Part shown: positions 1 to 12,964 of the stretch, piece by piece | Numbering within the stretch: position 1 is the stretch's first letter | How the letters are laid out: each line of letters opens with the position of its first letter | NCBI GenBank assembly: GCA_047495785.1 | Contig: JBLDXI010000009.1 | Location: 744,001-808,000 of the forward strand | Reading direction: 5' to 3' | Source of the DNA: Lepidodermella squamata | Taxonomy: Eukaryota; Gastrotricha | DNA: 64,000 nt | The notes under the pieces: generated by a model | What the model saw: only the letters and a program-made list of their open reading frames with translations | Databases searched by the model: none | Told to the model about the DNA's origin: nothing | Translations under genes and position numbers: made by a program

Positions 1-1193
1 GGGAGTTGTAGCTAATTGGTAAAGGAACAAGAAACGCTTACTTGGATCTCCCGGTGTGCTTTGCCGTATCGAGATTTGAACCTTTGAACTATCTTTAAGT
101 TTGGAAGGAAATCGCGTTACTAGCCTTGAAGATCAAGTGCGTTATAATAATTTCTGTTCGTACATTCATTCCGAAGAATAACTAAAATTGTATTTATACA
201 TTGCGAATCGGTTATGGCTACCTATTTTCGTGTTAGGTGAAATCTTGCGCGAAAAGCGCGATAAAAGTTGTGAGAGGGATCGAGAGACAGAGAAATTTCT
301 AGAGAGAGTGAGACATTGATAACTTCTAGTTTACAGTTCAGGGAATTTTCTAATTGCTGCAAAATTATTACAATACAAACGACGTTATTTCTTGTTACAC
401 TCTTATGCCTATCTCATCTAATGTGCACGTTTTTGTTGGTTTGATTAATTATTTGAAATACGTTTATTCTTGTCCAAAGTGATCACATGCCAGCTCATCA
501 TAAAAAATGGAATTAATAAGTTTATGAAGGATGCGTTGTCACTGCGCTTTATTCCTGCTTTATTCCTGTTCAAGGCAGTTTCGAGAGGCACATTCCGGCC
601 ATATTTTAACCGAGTGGCCCTTATAATGATGTTTTATTCACGCGGAACATGGCTGAGCACTGTGAGGCTGGAGCGACCGTGATATCTAGAATCTAATTGG
701 TTCGTGTTAAAGGGAAATGAAATGCATCGCACTCTTTCTTGAAAGTCGCAGGCGCGGCACTTTTAGAAAGATTCGCCACTTTTATGTCACAATATAATCA
801 TGAAAATCGTTTATTTGAAACAAAGTATATATTTATCTTCTTTATTTGTTTATCAACATTCTTCTTCAACTTGAACGGTTATATGAAGACACTGCTTCTA
901 AATTCTATGATTATTGAGGACACTAATATTATCTGATGAAATTATTGAGCGAGACTTGCGACTGTCTCCGTAAATTAATTATTATTTCTGTATTACTTGA
1001 TGAGAAAGGAGGATGCGGTTAAATCAATGGATAAGTGTCATTATGTGTTTGCCATTTGAGCAATCTGACCTGTACTACAACTACTAATAATCATAATAAC
1101 AACTGAAAGCCGATGCTACGTAATAAAGCTCATGTTGGGTTTATACCTTGCTTAATTGTGTTGTTTGGTATTTAGGTTTTAAATTTTTATATT
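1..1193. other. 5' edge, no gene recognised
   Basis: AT-rich sequence upstream of the NCBP3 homologue. Only short open frames without family features occur here. A TTTAG at 1171-1175, 18 bases before the ATG at 1194, is a possible trans-splice or 5'UTR acceptor for that gene. I see no RNA gene or element that I can support. Confidence 0.6.
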
Positions 1194-3571
1194 ATGGCTT
1201 CTCTCGAGTCACCCATAACTGCAGATGCTCCAGCTATAACCTCGCCCACAACTGCTGCCGCTTCAATTAACATCGGTGATTCGGCAATAAATCCTTCTCT
1301 CGGCCTTCGAATCACTGTTGATTTAACTGAAGCTCCTGCTGTTTCTAATAAACAAGATGACTTCATTGTGCAAAGATTACTCAGTGACGACCACGAAGAA
1401 GAGCTACTTGCGGCCGAACCGTTGACAACTGAGACGTCAACTACGCCCGAAGTCCACTTCGTGGACAATACCGGAATGTTCTCGCCTAAGGCCAAAGTGA
1501 CCAAAAATGTTATTGTCACCAGCGATAAAAAATATATCAATCGTAATGCCGGTTTTGTCGTTGGTTTTGAACGGGGCACGGACGAATGGAAGCAGAAGGT
1601 TGCGACGCGAGGTGCCCGTTTCGGCACTGGTGCACCGGAGGAGATACCGATCCCTGTCGCAGAACCTATCGAATTCGCTATCACTGAAGATTTCGATATC
1701 AGTGCGCTGTATGAAAGGTTAATATCTACTAAAATTCCGTTTTCCGTTTTCTAATCCTGCTTTTTTTAAACAGCGTGGGTCTAACCTCAGATATATTGAC
1801 AAAGGACGCAGATAAACTTCGACTGACGGCTATTCACGTCCGAGGACTGGACGATATGTCGACAGAAGACGTTTTAACCTATTTTCGTGCTTTCAGCCCG
1901 TCATTCCTCGAATGGATCGACGATACTTCGTGCAATGTTGTTTGGACAGATGAAACTCTCGCCGCTAGAGCGCTTCAAGCACTCTCGAAAGCGGTAGAGG
2001 AAGAAGAGCCCGGTGAAGAAAATAGCGGTGATGCTGGCCTTGATCAAAGTACTGCTGCTGATGCGGAAGACGGTGGCGAAATGGAGATTGCGGATTCAGC
2101 GACTGCTGCTAACCCACAAGAAAACAAGACACCTCAAGCTGATACTGGCGAGGAGGCTATTGCCGTCGATCCTCCGGCCAAAGACGACCATGTATCTGAG
2201 GGCGACGAGGACGCTGAAGCTGCCCTGAAGGCAATGGGAGTCGGCAAAATGTATGCCGACCGCGAACCTGGCGAAACTTCTGAAGATGAAGATCCTTTCG
2301 CTGGCTCGGGCCCGAAACGTAAAAAGTCTGATGTCGGGGACGAGGAGAAAGCAGCAGAGCCGCAAACTGTTAAAGGCTTAAAGTGGCGCACTGCGTTTTG
2401 GAGCAATCGAACCAACACCAAAAAGCGCACGCTTTTCATGCGATTCGCTACCATTTGTAAGATTAGTTGGTTAGACGATTCAGCTTTTGATTTTTAATTT
2501 TTATTAAGATGACAAAAAGCAAGCTGGTGCTAATAAATACAGTAAATATTACGAGAAATACGGAAATCCTAACTACAACAGTATGTTTAATTGGCTTTAA
2601 ATTGTGCCGAAATTGACAACTGTTATCAACCATAGATATGCCTGGGCTGATTTCTAATTCAATGCGTCGCAGAATGGCTGGCTCGAAGCGAAAGCAACAG
2701 TTGGAGGAGGCTAGGGCCGCGCTGAAAGTGCTGGGTGGTGGCCATCGCGACGCCGATGCGGCGATGCTAGAATTAGCTGCTATGGGCGCCGGAACGGCTG
2801 TTGGTGACGATGACGATAACGCTGCTGACTTCTTCGCCGGCGAAATTCCTGCGCGGGCTGGAAAATCTAAACCTGACTTGGTAACCAATCAAATTTCTTA
2901 GCATTTCAAGTTATTATTTTGTGTGCATCTCACAGCGTAAAACTGGCTGGACCGCTCGAACGAATCCAGGCCGTCCTTTTACTTTGAGTCGGACGGAAGA
3001 CGACGAAGACGAGGCTGTTACTGCTCAGCATGGCAGGGGCAGGGTCGGTTCTTCAGAGGGTCGCTGTCCACCGCCCAGCCCTCGAGGCGGTAGTCGCCGA
3101 TACCGAGATGACGACAGCAATAACTGGCTCACTGACGAAGAGGGCGAGGGTGATGATGATGATGAAAGCTACTCATCCGGTGACGACGATGACCCTGTTA
3201 AGCAACTGCTCACTAGCGTTCCAGCTCGAGGTCGAGGTTCGACGCGCGCAAAAATGTATGCTGACGACGAGGAGAGAAAGCTGGCGAAACGCAAAAGCAG
3301 TGAAATTCAGCCGAAAATGAGATCTGACCGAATGAATTCCCGATCTAGATCTCGCTCTCCCATCAGATCAGTCTGGGTGAAACCGGCCAAGAGCAGTTTT
3401 GACTCGTTTGATGAGCCTCGCAGTCGCTCAATTCGTGATCGCCTCGGCCCAGCAGTTGGATCTGGTGGTGGCGGTGGTGGTAAATCGAGGCGACATGATC
3501 GCGACCGGCGGGACCATGATCGGCATGGTGACAACCGGCGACGCGGCGACCTTCGCTCCCGCCTAGGTTGA
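1194..3571 (+). CDS. NCBP3: Nuclear cap-binding protein subunit 3 (NCBP3/ELG) homologue
   Basis: NCBP3 binds the mRNA cap together with NCBP1 and supports export of poly(A) RNA from the nucleus. Five exons fit a continuous frame: 1194-1717, 1774-2456, 2509-2580, 2636-2880 and 2936-3571, giving 719 residues. The atypical RRM lies just inside exon 2 and reads LRLTAIHVRGLDDMSTEDV, followed by EWIDDTSCNVVW. In the family this signature is usually WLDD; here it is WIDD. Exon 3 carries the conserved KYGNP segment. The rest is low complexity: an acidic middle, a poly-Asp stretch, an RS-like region (SRSRSRSPIRS) and a Gly/Arg/His/Asp-rich tail. A polyadenylation signal AATAAA lies at 3714-3719. The gene converges on the TRIM gene. 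Exon phases all agree, and the identification rests on the RRM block. Confidence 0.9.
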
Positions 3572-3984
3572 TCTTCAATTCTCAACAGTCCTTATCACTT
3601 GTGTCTTTATTGTTTGCCAATATTGTTACGGCTGTGACGCTAACCGCTGAAATATTGTGGATTGGTACTTCTTTCGTTATTCTGGCGCTGATATGAGCCG
3701 ATTTTTTTGTAGAAATAAACGCTCACTTTGTGCTAACATTTTACGCCTGGGTTTTTGTTTTATTGACAGTTTCTTTCCGTAAAAAAGGATATCTGGGTAT
3801 TACGTACATCAAATTCAGTGTTTCCATCTCTCCACCACAACGAGGGTTCTTTTTACAGTCAGCTGAAGGAAATCTATTTTTGTCATGCGTCTATTTGATC
3901 ACCTAGCGTTTGATCCTGCTAAGAATCAGCCGGCCATGCAAAAATTAAAAGACAAAAATGTGTGAATGACATGATAATTCAGTT
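3572..3984. other. Convergent intergenic spacer
   Basis: This spacer separates the stops of NCBP3 (+) and the TRIM gene (-). It contains AATAAA at 3714-3719 for NCBP3. No gene is visible. Confidence 0.6.
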
Positions 3985-6258
3985 TTATACTTGATGCTCG
4001 AAAGAGTTGTCGCCGTGACTGCTGATTAGGTTGGCGACATTGAAGTCGCTGCCTAAAGAAGGGCTGTTTTGCAGAGGAAGAGGCGAAGACGACGCCACCG
4101 CGCCAGTGCTTGATGTGCTTTGCCTCTGTACGACCCTGCATCTTGTATTTACAGCCACGTCAACTCCTAAGAAATAACAGTTTTCATGTGAGCGAAATAG
4201 AATATGAGCGGAATATCTTACTTTCAACGATTTCTGTCTGACAGCTTTTCTCTACTGGAGCACTCTCTTCATCGGGGACAAACAGATGACCAGGTAACCA
4301 CTGAATGTCGTTATTCTCGTCATCGGACGAAAGCAGATCGGCGTACGCTTGTTCGACGTCACTTGGTTGAACTTGACAGGCCTTGGCTTTTTGGTCGGGT
4401 AACAGCAAACAAGTGACACCACTGGTAAATTCATAAGTCAAATAGGATTACGTGCCAAGTTCAAACTTTACCGTTCTCTCCTACCAACTGGATTGGTTTG
4501 AGTGGAACAGTCCGAACCAGGGAAAGCATTGCATCGCTCAGTAGAACCGGGAACATCAAGCATGTTACTCGAACCTTTTTCAGAGCCTTTGGCTGTCGAA
4601 GAGACGTCGAAGTTGAAGGAAGACGACCGCGTGAAATGGCTGGGAGATAGAGATGTTTTCTGCACAATGTCTCCAACAGAGCCTCGCGATAACCGGGTAG
4701 CGAAGCCTGCCGAGCCAACCGGAGCGGCAGCGGCACTGGTCGCCACTGATTCGCCGTCTTCAGATTCAGCCTTGCCTTCGATTTCGTCGGGGTCTATTTG
4801 TTGTATCAGGCCAAGATCAACAGCACCGGGTACGAACTCGATTCGGGGAATAGCATTTTGTAGGAATAGCGTGCGGGTATCGATAGTCGCCAGTATTTTC
4901 AGCTTAGATTGGACTTGCTTCTTCAACATCAACAACTCGAGGTCGCGACCTTTCAGGACTATTTCGGCTAAACTGCATGTTGACCTGAGCCCGTCTACTT
5001 CGGTTTGAAGCTCTTGTTTTTTCTACGTAACACAGTGGATTCGAGTAATTATTTGAAGTAAAAATTGCCAGCAGCTAGACTAACCTTTTGCAAGTCTTCT
5101 GCAGAAGCGCCGCCAAACAACGAATGAAGCTCTTCTAACAAAACCTTTTCTCGGGCTCTAATATCAGAGATGAAGTTGATAGCTGCGTCCCGAATAAGCT
5201 GAATCAAATTCAATAATGTTGGCCAAATACATTATATGAAAACCATACTTGTTCTGTTTCCTCCACATTCGCTGATGTGACCCCGAGAAGGGCAAGCCTT
5301 TTTTCAAGTTGACCTAATTTGGCTTTACAGGAATCGAGGCAGACAGTGATGTCGTCTTTGAAGCGAGTGACGGCCTCAGGGAAAGAACTAATTTCGTGCT
5401 CCTTGTGATCGCTAATATGGAAAAAGTGTAGATTACGGAAAACGGAATTAGAAATACTTACCTGACTGTGCATAGTATGCAAATCGCGGTTTCGCAAGGC
5501 ATACAGTAGAAGCGAACCAGTTCCTCTTTGTGCTCTAATAAATGCGGTTTGAATGTCTTGCTTTTTCGAAACAATCAAAGAAGCCCAAAACAAACCTTTG
5601 CATTCGATATCTTTCTCGGTATCAACATCAATGATTGAGTGATTTCTAGTTACTCGAGTTTCACGATGTTGCTCCGTACAAGCTCGGCACAGCAGTTTCG
5701 AGCAGTCGATACACTTTGCTTGAGCATCGCGATGTCGACGGTTCAGCATGCGACAAATGTCACAGAACGGATACGTGGACGCCGGTCGCTGTCGATTCAC
5801 AAGATCCTGTAGACTTGTGACTAGAAAATTATCCGGCAGCTTTTTCACTCCTCCTGTCTGAAAAGCAGCACTGGTATGAAAATCAAATGCCGCACTCAAG
5901 TCAAAGCTTACTGGTAGTTGCGTGCGTTTGCGACAAAGAGGACATGTGAAATCTCGATAATCGCTGTATTTTTTGTACGCGGTTTCCGACAGCGCGTGGG
6001 TTTCGATGCACGCCTAAATTTTTATAACCATAAATTATCAAAGATAAAAAACTAGAGTATCACCTCGCAAAATGTGTGTAGACATGCCAGACATTTCGGT
6101 GTTTTGTATGCTTCCTGGTAACAAAATGAGGTTCAATCGAAAGACAGGTAGCTGGTAGGTTGTTGAAAACATACGAGGCAAATTTTACACACAAGAAACT
6201 CTTCGTGAATGTCTTGCGCCAGCTTGACGTTCGATCCTAGACCATTTCCACTAGCCAT
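3985..6258 (-). CDS. TRIM-family protein: RING, two B-boxes, coiled coil
   Basis: Likely RING-type E3 ubiquitin ligase of the tripartite-motif class, about 610 residues. The start is ATG at 6258; exons 6175-6258, 6064-6114 and 5912-6013 keep frame. The RING begins VCKICLEAYKTPKCLACLHTFCEAC and closes with FTCPLC. Exon 4 (from 5857) holds B-box 1 (CDICRMLNRRHRDAQAKC, CIDCSKLLCRAC). The exon near 5567-5469 holds B-box 2 (EHKEELVRFYCMPCETAIC, then DHKEHE). A coiled coil follows (CKAKLGQLEKRLALLG and the exon near 5087-5207). The C-terminal exons (about 5022-4464, 4434-4222 and 4166-3985) are Ser-rich, with no NHL or SPRY domain visible. They contain two QT motifs, CSTQTNP and SCQTEIV, resembling LC8 ligands. 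The exon 4/5 junction is uncertain because the best phase match leaves an intron of only about 31 bases. An acceptor-like TATATTTCAG ends 18 bases before the ATG. Confidence 0.82.
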
Positions 6259-9200
6259 GTTCGACTGAATCTCAAGCTGAAATATACAGTCTTCTGTTTT
6301 TGTTTCAGCAGCACAGTTTCGTCTTTTATCAGACCAAGATTTTGTGAACCTCAGTCATAAGTGATCTTTCAACAGAAAATAGTAAGCTATTATTATTGCA
6401 AGATCCTTGAAATATCCATATTATTTATTTCATAAATCGCGTGAGCGTGCCGTGTAAAAAATGATGCCAAGCCAGGTTCGAATAAATAAACTATTCGGGT
6501 ATAATGGTTGCATAAAAAGTAATGACGCAAAATGAATGCAAAAAAGGAAGAAAATCTATCCAGGTGGGCCCGATTGCAAATAACTACAGCGTAGAAACAC
6601 AGTAATCGGCAAAATAACTCGTACGCTGTTTATGAAAGGCAGTAAAACGCTTCATTTGCAGTTATTACATAAACAATATAAAAAACTGAGCATCAAATTT
6701 ATTTGGCGTTATCATAAGTGGCGCGAACGCGTTTGCGTCAGACGATAGAAATACATCATGATATTGCACCCGCGCACGCGAGACCGACAGGAAGTTGAAC
6801 AGTCTGCGAAGGAGTGCTGTCCATGAAAAATGTTATGATACTCGGGATAACGCAAGCATACATTGCGTTAGCGCGTGCAAGCTAATCTAAGAGAGGATGC
6901 CGCAGCGAGCGAGTTTTTTCTGCTGAATAATCTCAGCGTGGAGTGAACTCCAAACAAAGGAGCGGGTGCCCAAGTAATGGCGGAACAAATATCTCCACCT
7001 CTCCACTTCTATATTATCCTGGCAAAACGTAAATTTGACGCTGCCGTAAGATAGGTAAAAACTACTGTATCTATGCAGAGAAATTTTATGCTCGATTGAG
7101 TACGTGGGGTATGGCTATTTCAACGCTTAACAGCGCGATCGTTCGGTAATAAAAGTAATAGGAAAACGCAAAATAATAATGATTATAGTGCTCAAGAAGC
7201 ATTTGATGCCAAAGCGGTGCCCTTACTATTCTCTATTTTCGGCAGTGTTCCATGAGCGCGCTACACAAATCAGGCCGCTCGCCTAACGGTAACGCACTAG
7301 TATATACGAGCAGGCGTATATGGTTTCGTTTGGTTAAGACGTACCCTTGTATTTCCTATTACTGTCCATTCCAACCTAATGCGAAAGGCATGTTCTTTAT
7401 TCTCGATGCACAGACCTGTTTGCTCCTCCGCATTCTGCTTTGTTTTAGAGCTTCCGATGCTGTTGTTTCTGCGCGCCCAACTAGGCAGAGTATCCATCAT
7501 ACCAGACAACTATCAGCCACTATATGCGCAATAGCAGATATTTAAATGCGCGTAATAGCATGCTTTAATAAGGCATTCATTTAAACCTGCGCGTTGCTAT
7601 CTTATATTTTTCAACGCCAAACCCCTTGAGGAACAAGTGATGGGCGAAAACACGGTAAAATAGCAACCTTGCGAAGCTATTTGCGTCATGGTGTGATGCG
7701 AGTCACAGATATTATAATGATAATGCGGTGCACATTTTCATGGCTGATTAGATGCATGTTGTGTAAATCGCCCCACCTTTTTACAGCCGCACTATCTACA
7801 AATTAGGCCCATAGTTAACGGTGTGCTTTGTTCGACATAATAAAAAGTATTTGCGGCTTTCATATCGACTACAGATAACCACTGGAAATGCGAGCAAAAA
7901 TGCCTGCCAGCAACGTATTAATTCATTTTTATTTCTCGATACATTGTAATTCAACCAAAATGCAGATTTCTCGTAGCTCAATCATAAATCGCAAATATTT
8001 ATATGATGTGTTGAAACATAGATATATGCCGATATACATACATAAGTTTAATGTATTTATGTTCATGTTCAAATGATATAATATGTTCAGCTTAATCAAA
8101 ATACATTTCTCCGCGGACAAAAAATTAATGTTATCCGATACTAACAATGTTATAAGCCATCATTTGTAACGAATTATAAGAAATTTGGTGGCACACAAAT
8201 GCCCCTGTGCTTTCAACGGTTTTCATTCAGCATGAAATATACTTCGACATGTTTAAATAGATATATATTGTCGAATTTCGCTCTAATTTTCTCTGAAAAT
8301 ACAGGCACAAAATTTCCTATCTCTGTATTATAGTCGCTCGGAATCATTGGTATGTAATTTTTCGCGTAAGTACAACTTAGTCAGTCGAAAACAGGGAAAT
8401 CTTTCATCAAAAAAACCCGGAAATGTGTCCATATCAACCTTGAATTGTGTTCACCTGAAAGATTGGCGCCGTCGAAAATAGTGCGCTATCTCATCACAAC
8501 GCAAAATCACCGCACATACTTTTACACACAAACACCAAATATCTAATTTTACGAAGGTTTACACATGAAAGGAGTATTCTTTTAATCGAATAGCTCCAAC
8601 TTGCTATAACACAAGTCGAAAGATGATAGCAGACAGAAAAGATATTAACAAAGAAGCCACGAAAAGAGCATGTTTCAATTTTTCGAATGAAGAGAAATGA
8701 AAAGAAAAGAATGCTGATGCGGTGCCGCATCACTTCTTCCCATTATAAGAGCTGAAGGTAATAGATAATTACGGCCGAAAAACAGCAGGTTTCTTGGCTC
8801 TAGAGAAATAAATCTATGATCGAAAAATAGCCAGCTAAATATAGACAACAATCGGTAACGTTCAATCGGTTTAATTGTAAAGCAGCTCCATCGCAAACAG
8901 TGCGCTGATGATGTAAGCCCACCGGTTACTACATCAAATAACTTCTTGGCGAAATTCGCGCGCTCAGCCGTAACAATCAAGAACGAAATTATATACGTAT
9001 CAAAAGTTTGAATATAAGGCAAGTCATAAATTTTCTTAGAATGGAAACGTTCATCTAAAAGTTTGCACATTCTGCTTTCACCTGTCAAGCCAATGAATAT
9101 ACCAGTCGAAGGAAACACAACAGAAGGTGCTGATGAAATCTGACGTAATAGATTTCTCTGGTCGCGATGAGAATAACAGACAACACAGATTTATTCAAGA

Positions 9201-9299
9201 TTCTGTCTCTACATAAGCGTACTCAACTTGAAAATTCAATCGGGATTTTCCAGAAAAAAATCACTGTATTTCACATTGGAAAGTTTCAGCAGCTTCCGA
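6259..9299. other. About 3 kb without a recognisable gene
   Basis: AT-rich in its second half, GC-richer around 6,720-7,000. The longest minus-strand frame (8675-9118) starts with GTG and shows no domain. The region probably holds the promoter of the TRIM gene and the 3' flank of the minus-strand gene ending at 9300. No RNA gene or transposon end is evident. Confidence 0.5.
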
Positions 9300-11010
9300 T
9301 TATAGAGCCTTCGAATTTCCTCTCGAAGACAGCCTAGCTGATCGCCTACGGTTGCCACTGGAACTGGCCTGATCAGCGTTATCATTATTGCTGCCGTTAG
9401 CCGTCGAATTCGAGCTAGGTGAAGGTGCAGCTGAAGATTCAGCTTGGCTCGGGTCAAAAGACACGCTCGCCCAAGATGCTGATAGCGTGGAATCGACCGA
9501 TTTCGGCCTCCGATGCCGCAACTGATCAAGTGGAATGTCGTCATCGTCATCAGTATTGTCGTGCATGTTTGATTCGATCAAATCAGAGTCGTCAACAACA
9601 ACAAGCTCGCCGCTATCGTTATCGTCTTCGCCGACTTCTAGTAGCTCCGGCGTCTCCCCGGTAGCCACGTCACTTATTCTTTGCCTATCTATCGAGAGAA
9701 GTGCAATATCCGAGGGGTTACCCGACTGAGATGCGACGCGGCGTCGCTTTTCCGGCAGCTCTTTGCCGTCGGATTCTTTACTGGTAACCAGTTCATTATG
9801 CCTTTCAATTAGAACGTCGTTTTCGACCGAGGAATCGATGTTGAGCTCCGTTTCCATCTCATCTTCAGGCGTTTTTGTCGAAGATGAGCGTGTTAAATGG
9901 CACAGCAAACGCTCCATCAGTTCGTCGCTGCACGACGTCGGGTCGAGAAGGAATGAGCGCAGTTCATCCACGCTAGCGTGAGCAGATTCAGGTAGTTCGG
10001 CGGCGTACGGTGAGCTACTAATTGCTGACAACAGCGGCATGCCGACATGCGGGAAGCCGGCTCCGTTTGAAGTGTGCAAGGCTCTGATGTGCCGCAGAGC
10101 ATGTCGTGAGAAAATTCGTTTGGCGATACGCACAACAACTATAGCCTTCAACATAACGGCTATGCTATCGTTATTTTGAGACGATTCAATCTGCAAGAAA
10201 TATAATATTAAATTCATATTAATGTTATTAGTTTCATTCATGAATTATTGAAGCTTTCGAAGTTCAAGAAGCTAGCCAGTGTTGATAAACTCACATCTTG
10301 ATCTTGCGGAATGAGGGACTGATTCTTCTTGTTCCCGTGAGGAGCTATGAACAATCGCTTCACGGACAGCAGTGCGTAGTCGAACAACGGTAGAAGAGTG
10401 GCCGTAGTTCGAAGCGAAGTGATACGCTCAGCCTGCGCGATCACGTCCAGGAGACGAACGTCTGCGCCGACTGCCAGCTTTGGGGACGACTCTGATGAGT
10501 TGGAAATGCGGGGGACGTTGTGGGAAGGAGAGAAAGAAGTTAAAATGCGTTGCACAAGCACACGAAGTTTATTGGCACAATCTGTATCATTGCGACTGAA
10601 AACGGAAAAGGAATAAGAATAAAGACCCAACAAATTTGTAGCAATTACCTGAAACCAATTGTGATATCCAGCAGCACAGAGTAAAGCGAGGCGAGTATTG
10701 ACATCAACTCCGAAACAGTATAAGGCGAAAATGAACTGTTGACAACTGGTAGAGTGGCATCGGGTGTTGTTGCTGATCCTCTTAGCGACGAAGTGCTGCG
10801 CCCCGAGTTAGCAGTCCCCAGGTGCAAGTTGACAGCCGTAATCAAATGATCGACGTCATCAGCAAGTTCTGCAGCTCGATCAAAATCATCTTCCATCGTA
10901 ATTTCACCGAGCCTTTCGTATATATCATTCTCAACGTTGTGCAGCACGCCAAGCAATTTTGGACCCGTGAATCTTAGGAACGCTCGAGAAACAGATTCAG
11001 TGTCTAACAT
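9300..11010 (-). CDS. Conserved-looking protein of unknown function with acidic C-terminus
   Basis: Three exons (10649-11010, 10295-10595, 9300-10190) join in phase to 517 residues from ATG at 11010. I do not recognise the family. The N-terminal 250 residues look helical (FLRFTGPKLLGVLHNVEND, ELMSILASLYSVLLDITIGF). The last 200 residues are low complexity and acidic, including VVVDDSDLIES and DNTDDDDDIPLDQL, and end in an Arg/Ser-rich basic tail (RRRSARLSSRG), which suggests a nuclear protein. There is no membrane segment or signal peptide. A possible acceptor TCTATTTAG lies just upstream of the start. It is on the same strand as the GDPD gene, whose stop lies 503 bases upstream. Exon phases and the length of the joined frame make it a real gene. 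Confidence 0.7.
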
Positions 11011-11513
11011 TATTCAAAACTGGATCTAAATAGAAAAATACACAATCAATTCGGAATACTTGTTCGTAAAAAAAATCATAACGTGTTACTACAAATCGCC
11101 GTACAACCGGCTGTCACACAATTAGCTTTTCGATAAAAATATACAAGATACCGATGAAAGAAAATAAAGAATTTTTAGGAACAGACGCCATTAGCTAAAA
11201 TAAGAATTTCACCGCTAATCAAGTCTAGTAATAAATAAAAATAAAGATTTAACCAAGACTATTATATATCAGTATAACCAAATCAGGCTTCGAATGGCTC
11301 CACTACACGCTGACATGGTTCTGTCCAAGCGAAGATGCCAAGTATCAATTCATTAATAGTAACATTGGCTTATTTCGTTTCAATATAAGGAAGATTATCT
11401 TATCGAACAGACAGCAGCATCGACAATAAGATAAACACACCGACATAGCGATATTCAGAACTCTCGAAACTTATTGCGTAAGTTCATTAAAATATCGGGT
11501 AGACTAGAGAAGT
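11011..11513. other. Same-strand spacer between two minus-strand genes
   Basis: AT-rich, with no long open frame. It contains the short 5' flank of the unknown gene starting at 11010. No other feature is seen. Confidence 0.55.
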
Positions 11514-12964
11514 CTAAGGTGACCTTCGTTTGAGCACGCTTGCACGAGTATTTTGGGCAGGAGGTCCATCCTGTACCGGTGAATCGGGGGCTCTTTTACC
11601 CGAATGTAGGTTTCTCGTGACCAAATACTCCATCAACCGAGTCTGAGAGAGAAAATTATATTATGAAACTAATTGATCTCGAGTGCTCACCGGATAATCG
11701 GTCATGATGCCATGCGCGCCTTTGCTCAACACGAAGTCGAAATGTTCTGGCTTCTGTAACACCCAGACAAGCACTCTAATACCACGTCTTTCAAGGTGAG
11801 AGAACAAAAATCTGTTGTAAATTATCCTGAAACAATGATAATAATTAGAAAGAATGTTTCAATATATTGCCGTATGGAACCATACCAATCAACAAATTTG
11901 ATGGCGTAAGAAACCATTCTGTCGTAAACACCAGTTGGAGGTGGCATGATGCTAAAACACAGCTCATTAAATGCTGAACGCGATCAACAAAGCGCTTACT
12001 CCAAGAATACAGAACAATAGGGAATTTCCAAAAAACTCTCGCGCAGAGGAATGAAAGGCAGCAAACCGAGGTAGAAAGTTACAACGAGGAGGAACACGCG
12101 TTGAAACGAGAAGAGCAACGGAACATTAGGATTCTGAATTAAAAAAAATCATAATGTCAAACGACTGGCTATCGATAAAATACTTACGATTTCATAGCAC
12201 CTTCTGGCTATTCTTTCGCTCCTATTTCCCCAAATACACGTATCAGCTCGGTTGTACTTTCTTATCAACCGATCAACTTCCAAAATTAAATCTTCTGCTC
12301 CATCTTTCAAGTCGATATTGATCACAGTGTTAGGAAACTCGCGAAATACATCTTCCAACAGTGCAATTTTCCGATCGCTTCCTTTGGCAATATGATCTGT
12401 AGTGGAAATCAGTAAAAGGTGAAGAACAATAAATAACGGATAAACTTTTGTCGAAGTGAAGCCATAATTCCGGTTTCAACAGCGGAAGATCTTTGTAGAG
12501 GAACTCAGATGCATGCTTGTCCACGCCAGCCAATCCTAAAGCAGTTTTCCGGATTATTATTTCCCTATGACAGGTATAACTTACGAAGTAAATGAGCCTC
12601 GTGTAGCACAACAACTTTTCCATCTTTGGTAAGCTGACAATCTAACTCCAATAGATCGGTGCCAATGTTAACAGCGCTGTCAATACATTACCACTTTGCG
12701 TCATTTCAAAGCGACGATATCTACTTACTGCCTAAAAGCACCCATCGTATTTTCCAAATTTTCAGCCGCGCCTGAAAGAAAAAGTTGGATATATCGTCAA
12801 GGTTACACTCTTGAAATATTACCTCCACGGTGGCTGCAATGTAGCGTTGTTGCTTTGAAAACTTTTTTGCGATGCAAAATTGTCGGAAATCGCCATAATA
12901 CCAGAGATGCCGAAATATAGGCTACGCCAACAAATCCGCCAACAATACCAAAGCTGACATCCAT
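11514..12964 (-). CDS. GDPD1: Glycerophosphodiester phosphodiesterase, GDE4/GDE7 (GDPD1/GDPD3) type
   Basis: Membrane enzyme of the GDPD family; the GDE4/GDE7 branch acts as lysophospholipase D. The first exon (12823-12964) has an N-terminal membrane segment (GIVGGFVGVAYISASLVLW) and ends in the catalytic HRG. Exon 2 (12729-12771) continues GAAENLENTMGAF. The next exon has LLELDCQLTKDGKVVVLHEAH, the metal-binding Glu/Asp and second His region. Further exons give FPNTVINIDLKDG, then an internal hydrophobic stretch (VFLLVVTFYLGLLPFIPL) typical of this branch, then IRVLVWVLQ and HGIMTDYP. The short C-terminal tail ends at TAG (11514-11516). The order of motifs matches GDPD1/GDPD3 throughout, so function is well supported, though GDPD1 versus GDPD3 cannot be settled. 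An acceptor-like CATTTTAG ends 12 bases before the ATG. Confidence 0.88.

Noticed and set aside
1-90. tRNA-like start (TAGCTAATTGGTAAA resembles a D-arm)
   Set aside because: No matching T-arm at the right distance and no complementary acceptor stem; not a tRNA gene.
8675-9118. 147-codon minus-strand open frame
   Set aside because: Starts with GTG, has no domain or homology that I recognise, and lies in AT-rich sequence with no exon neighbours.
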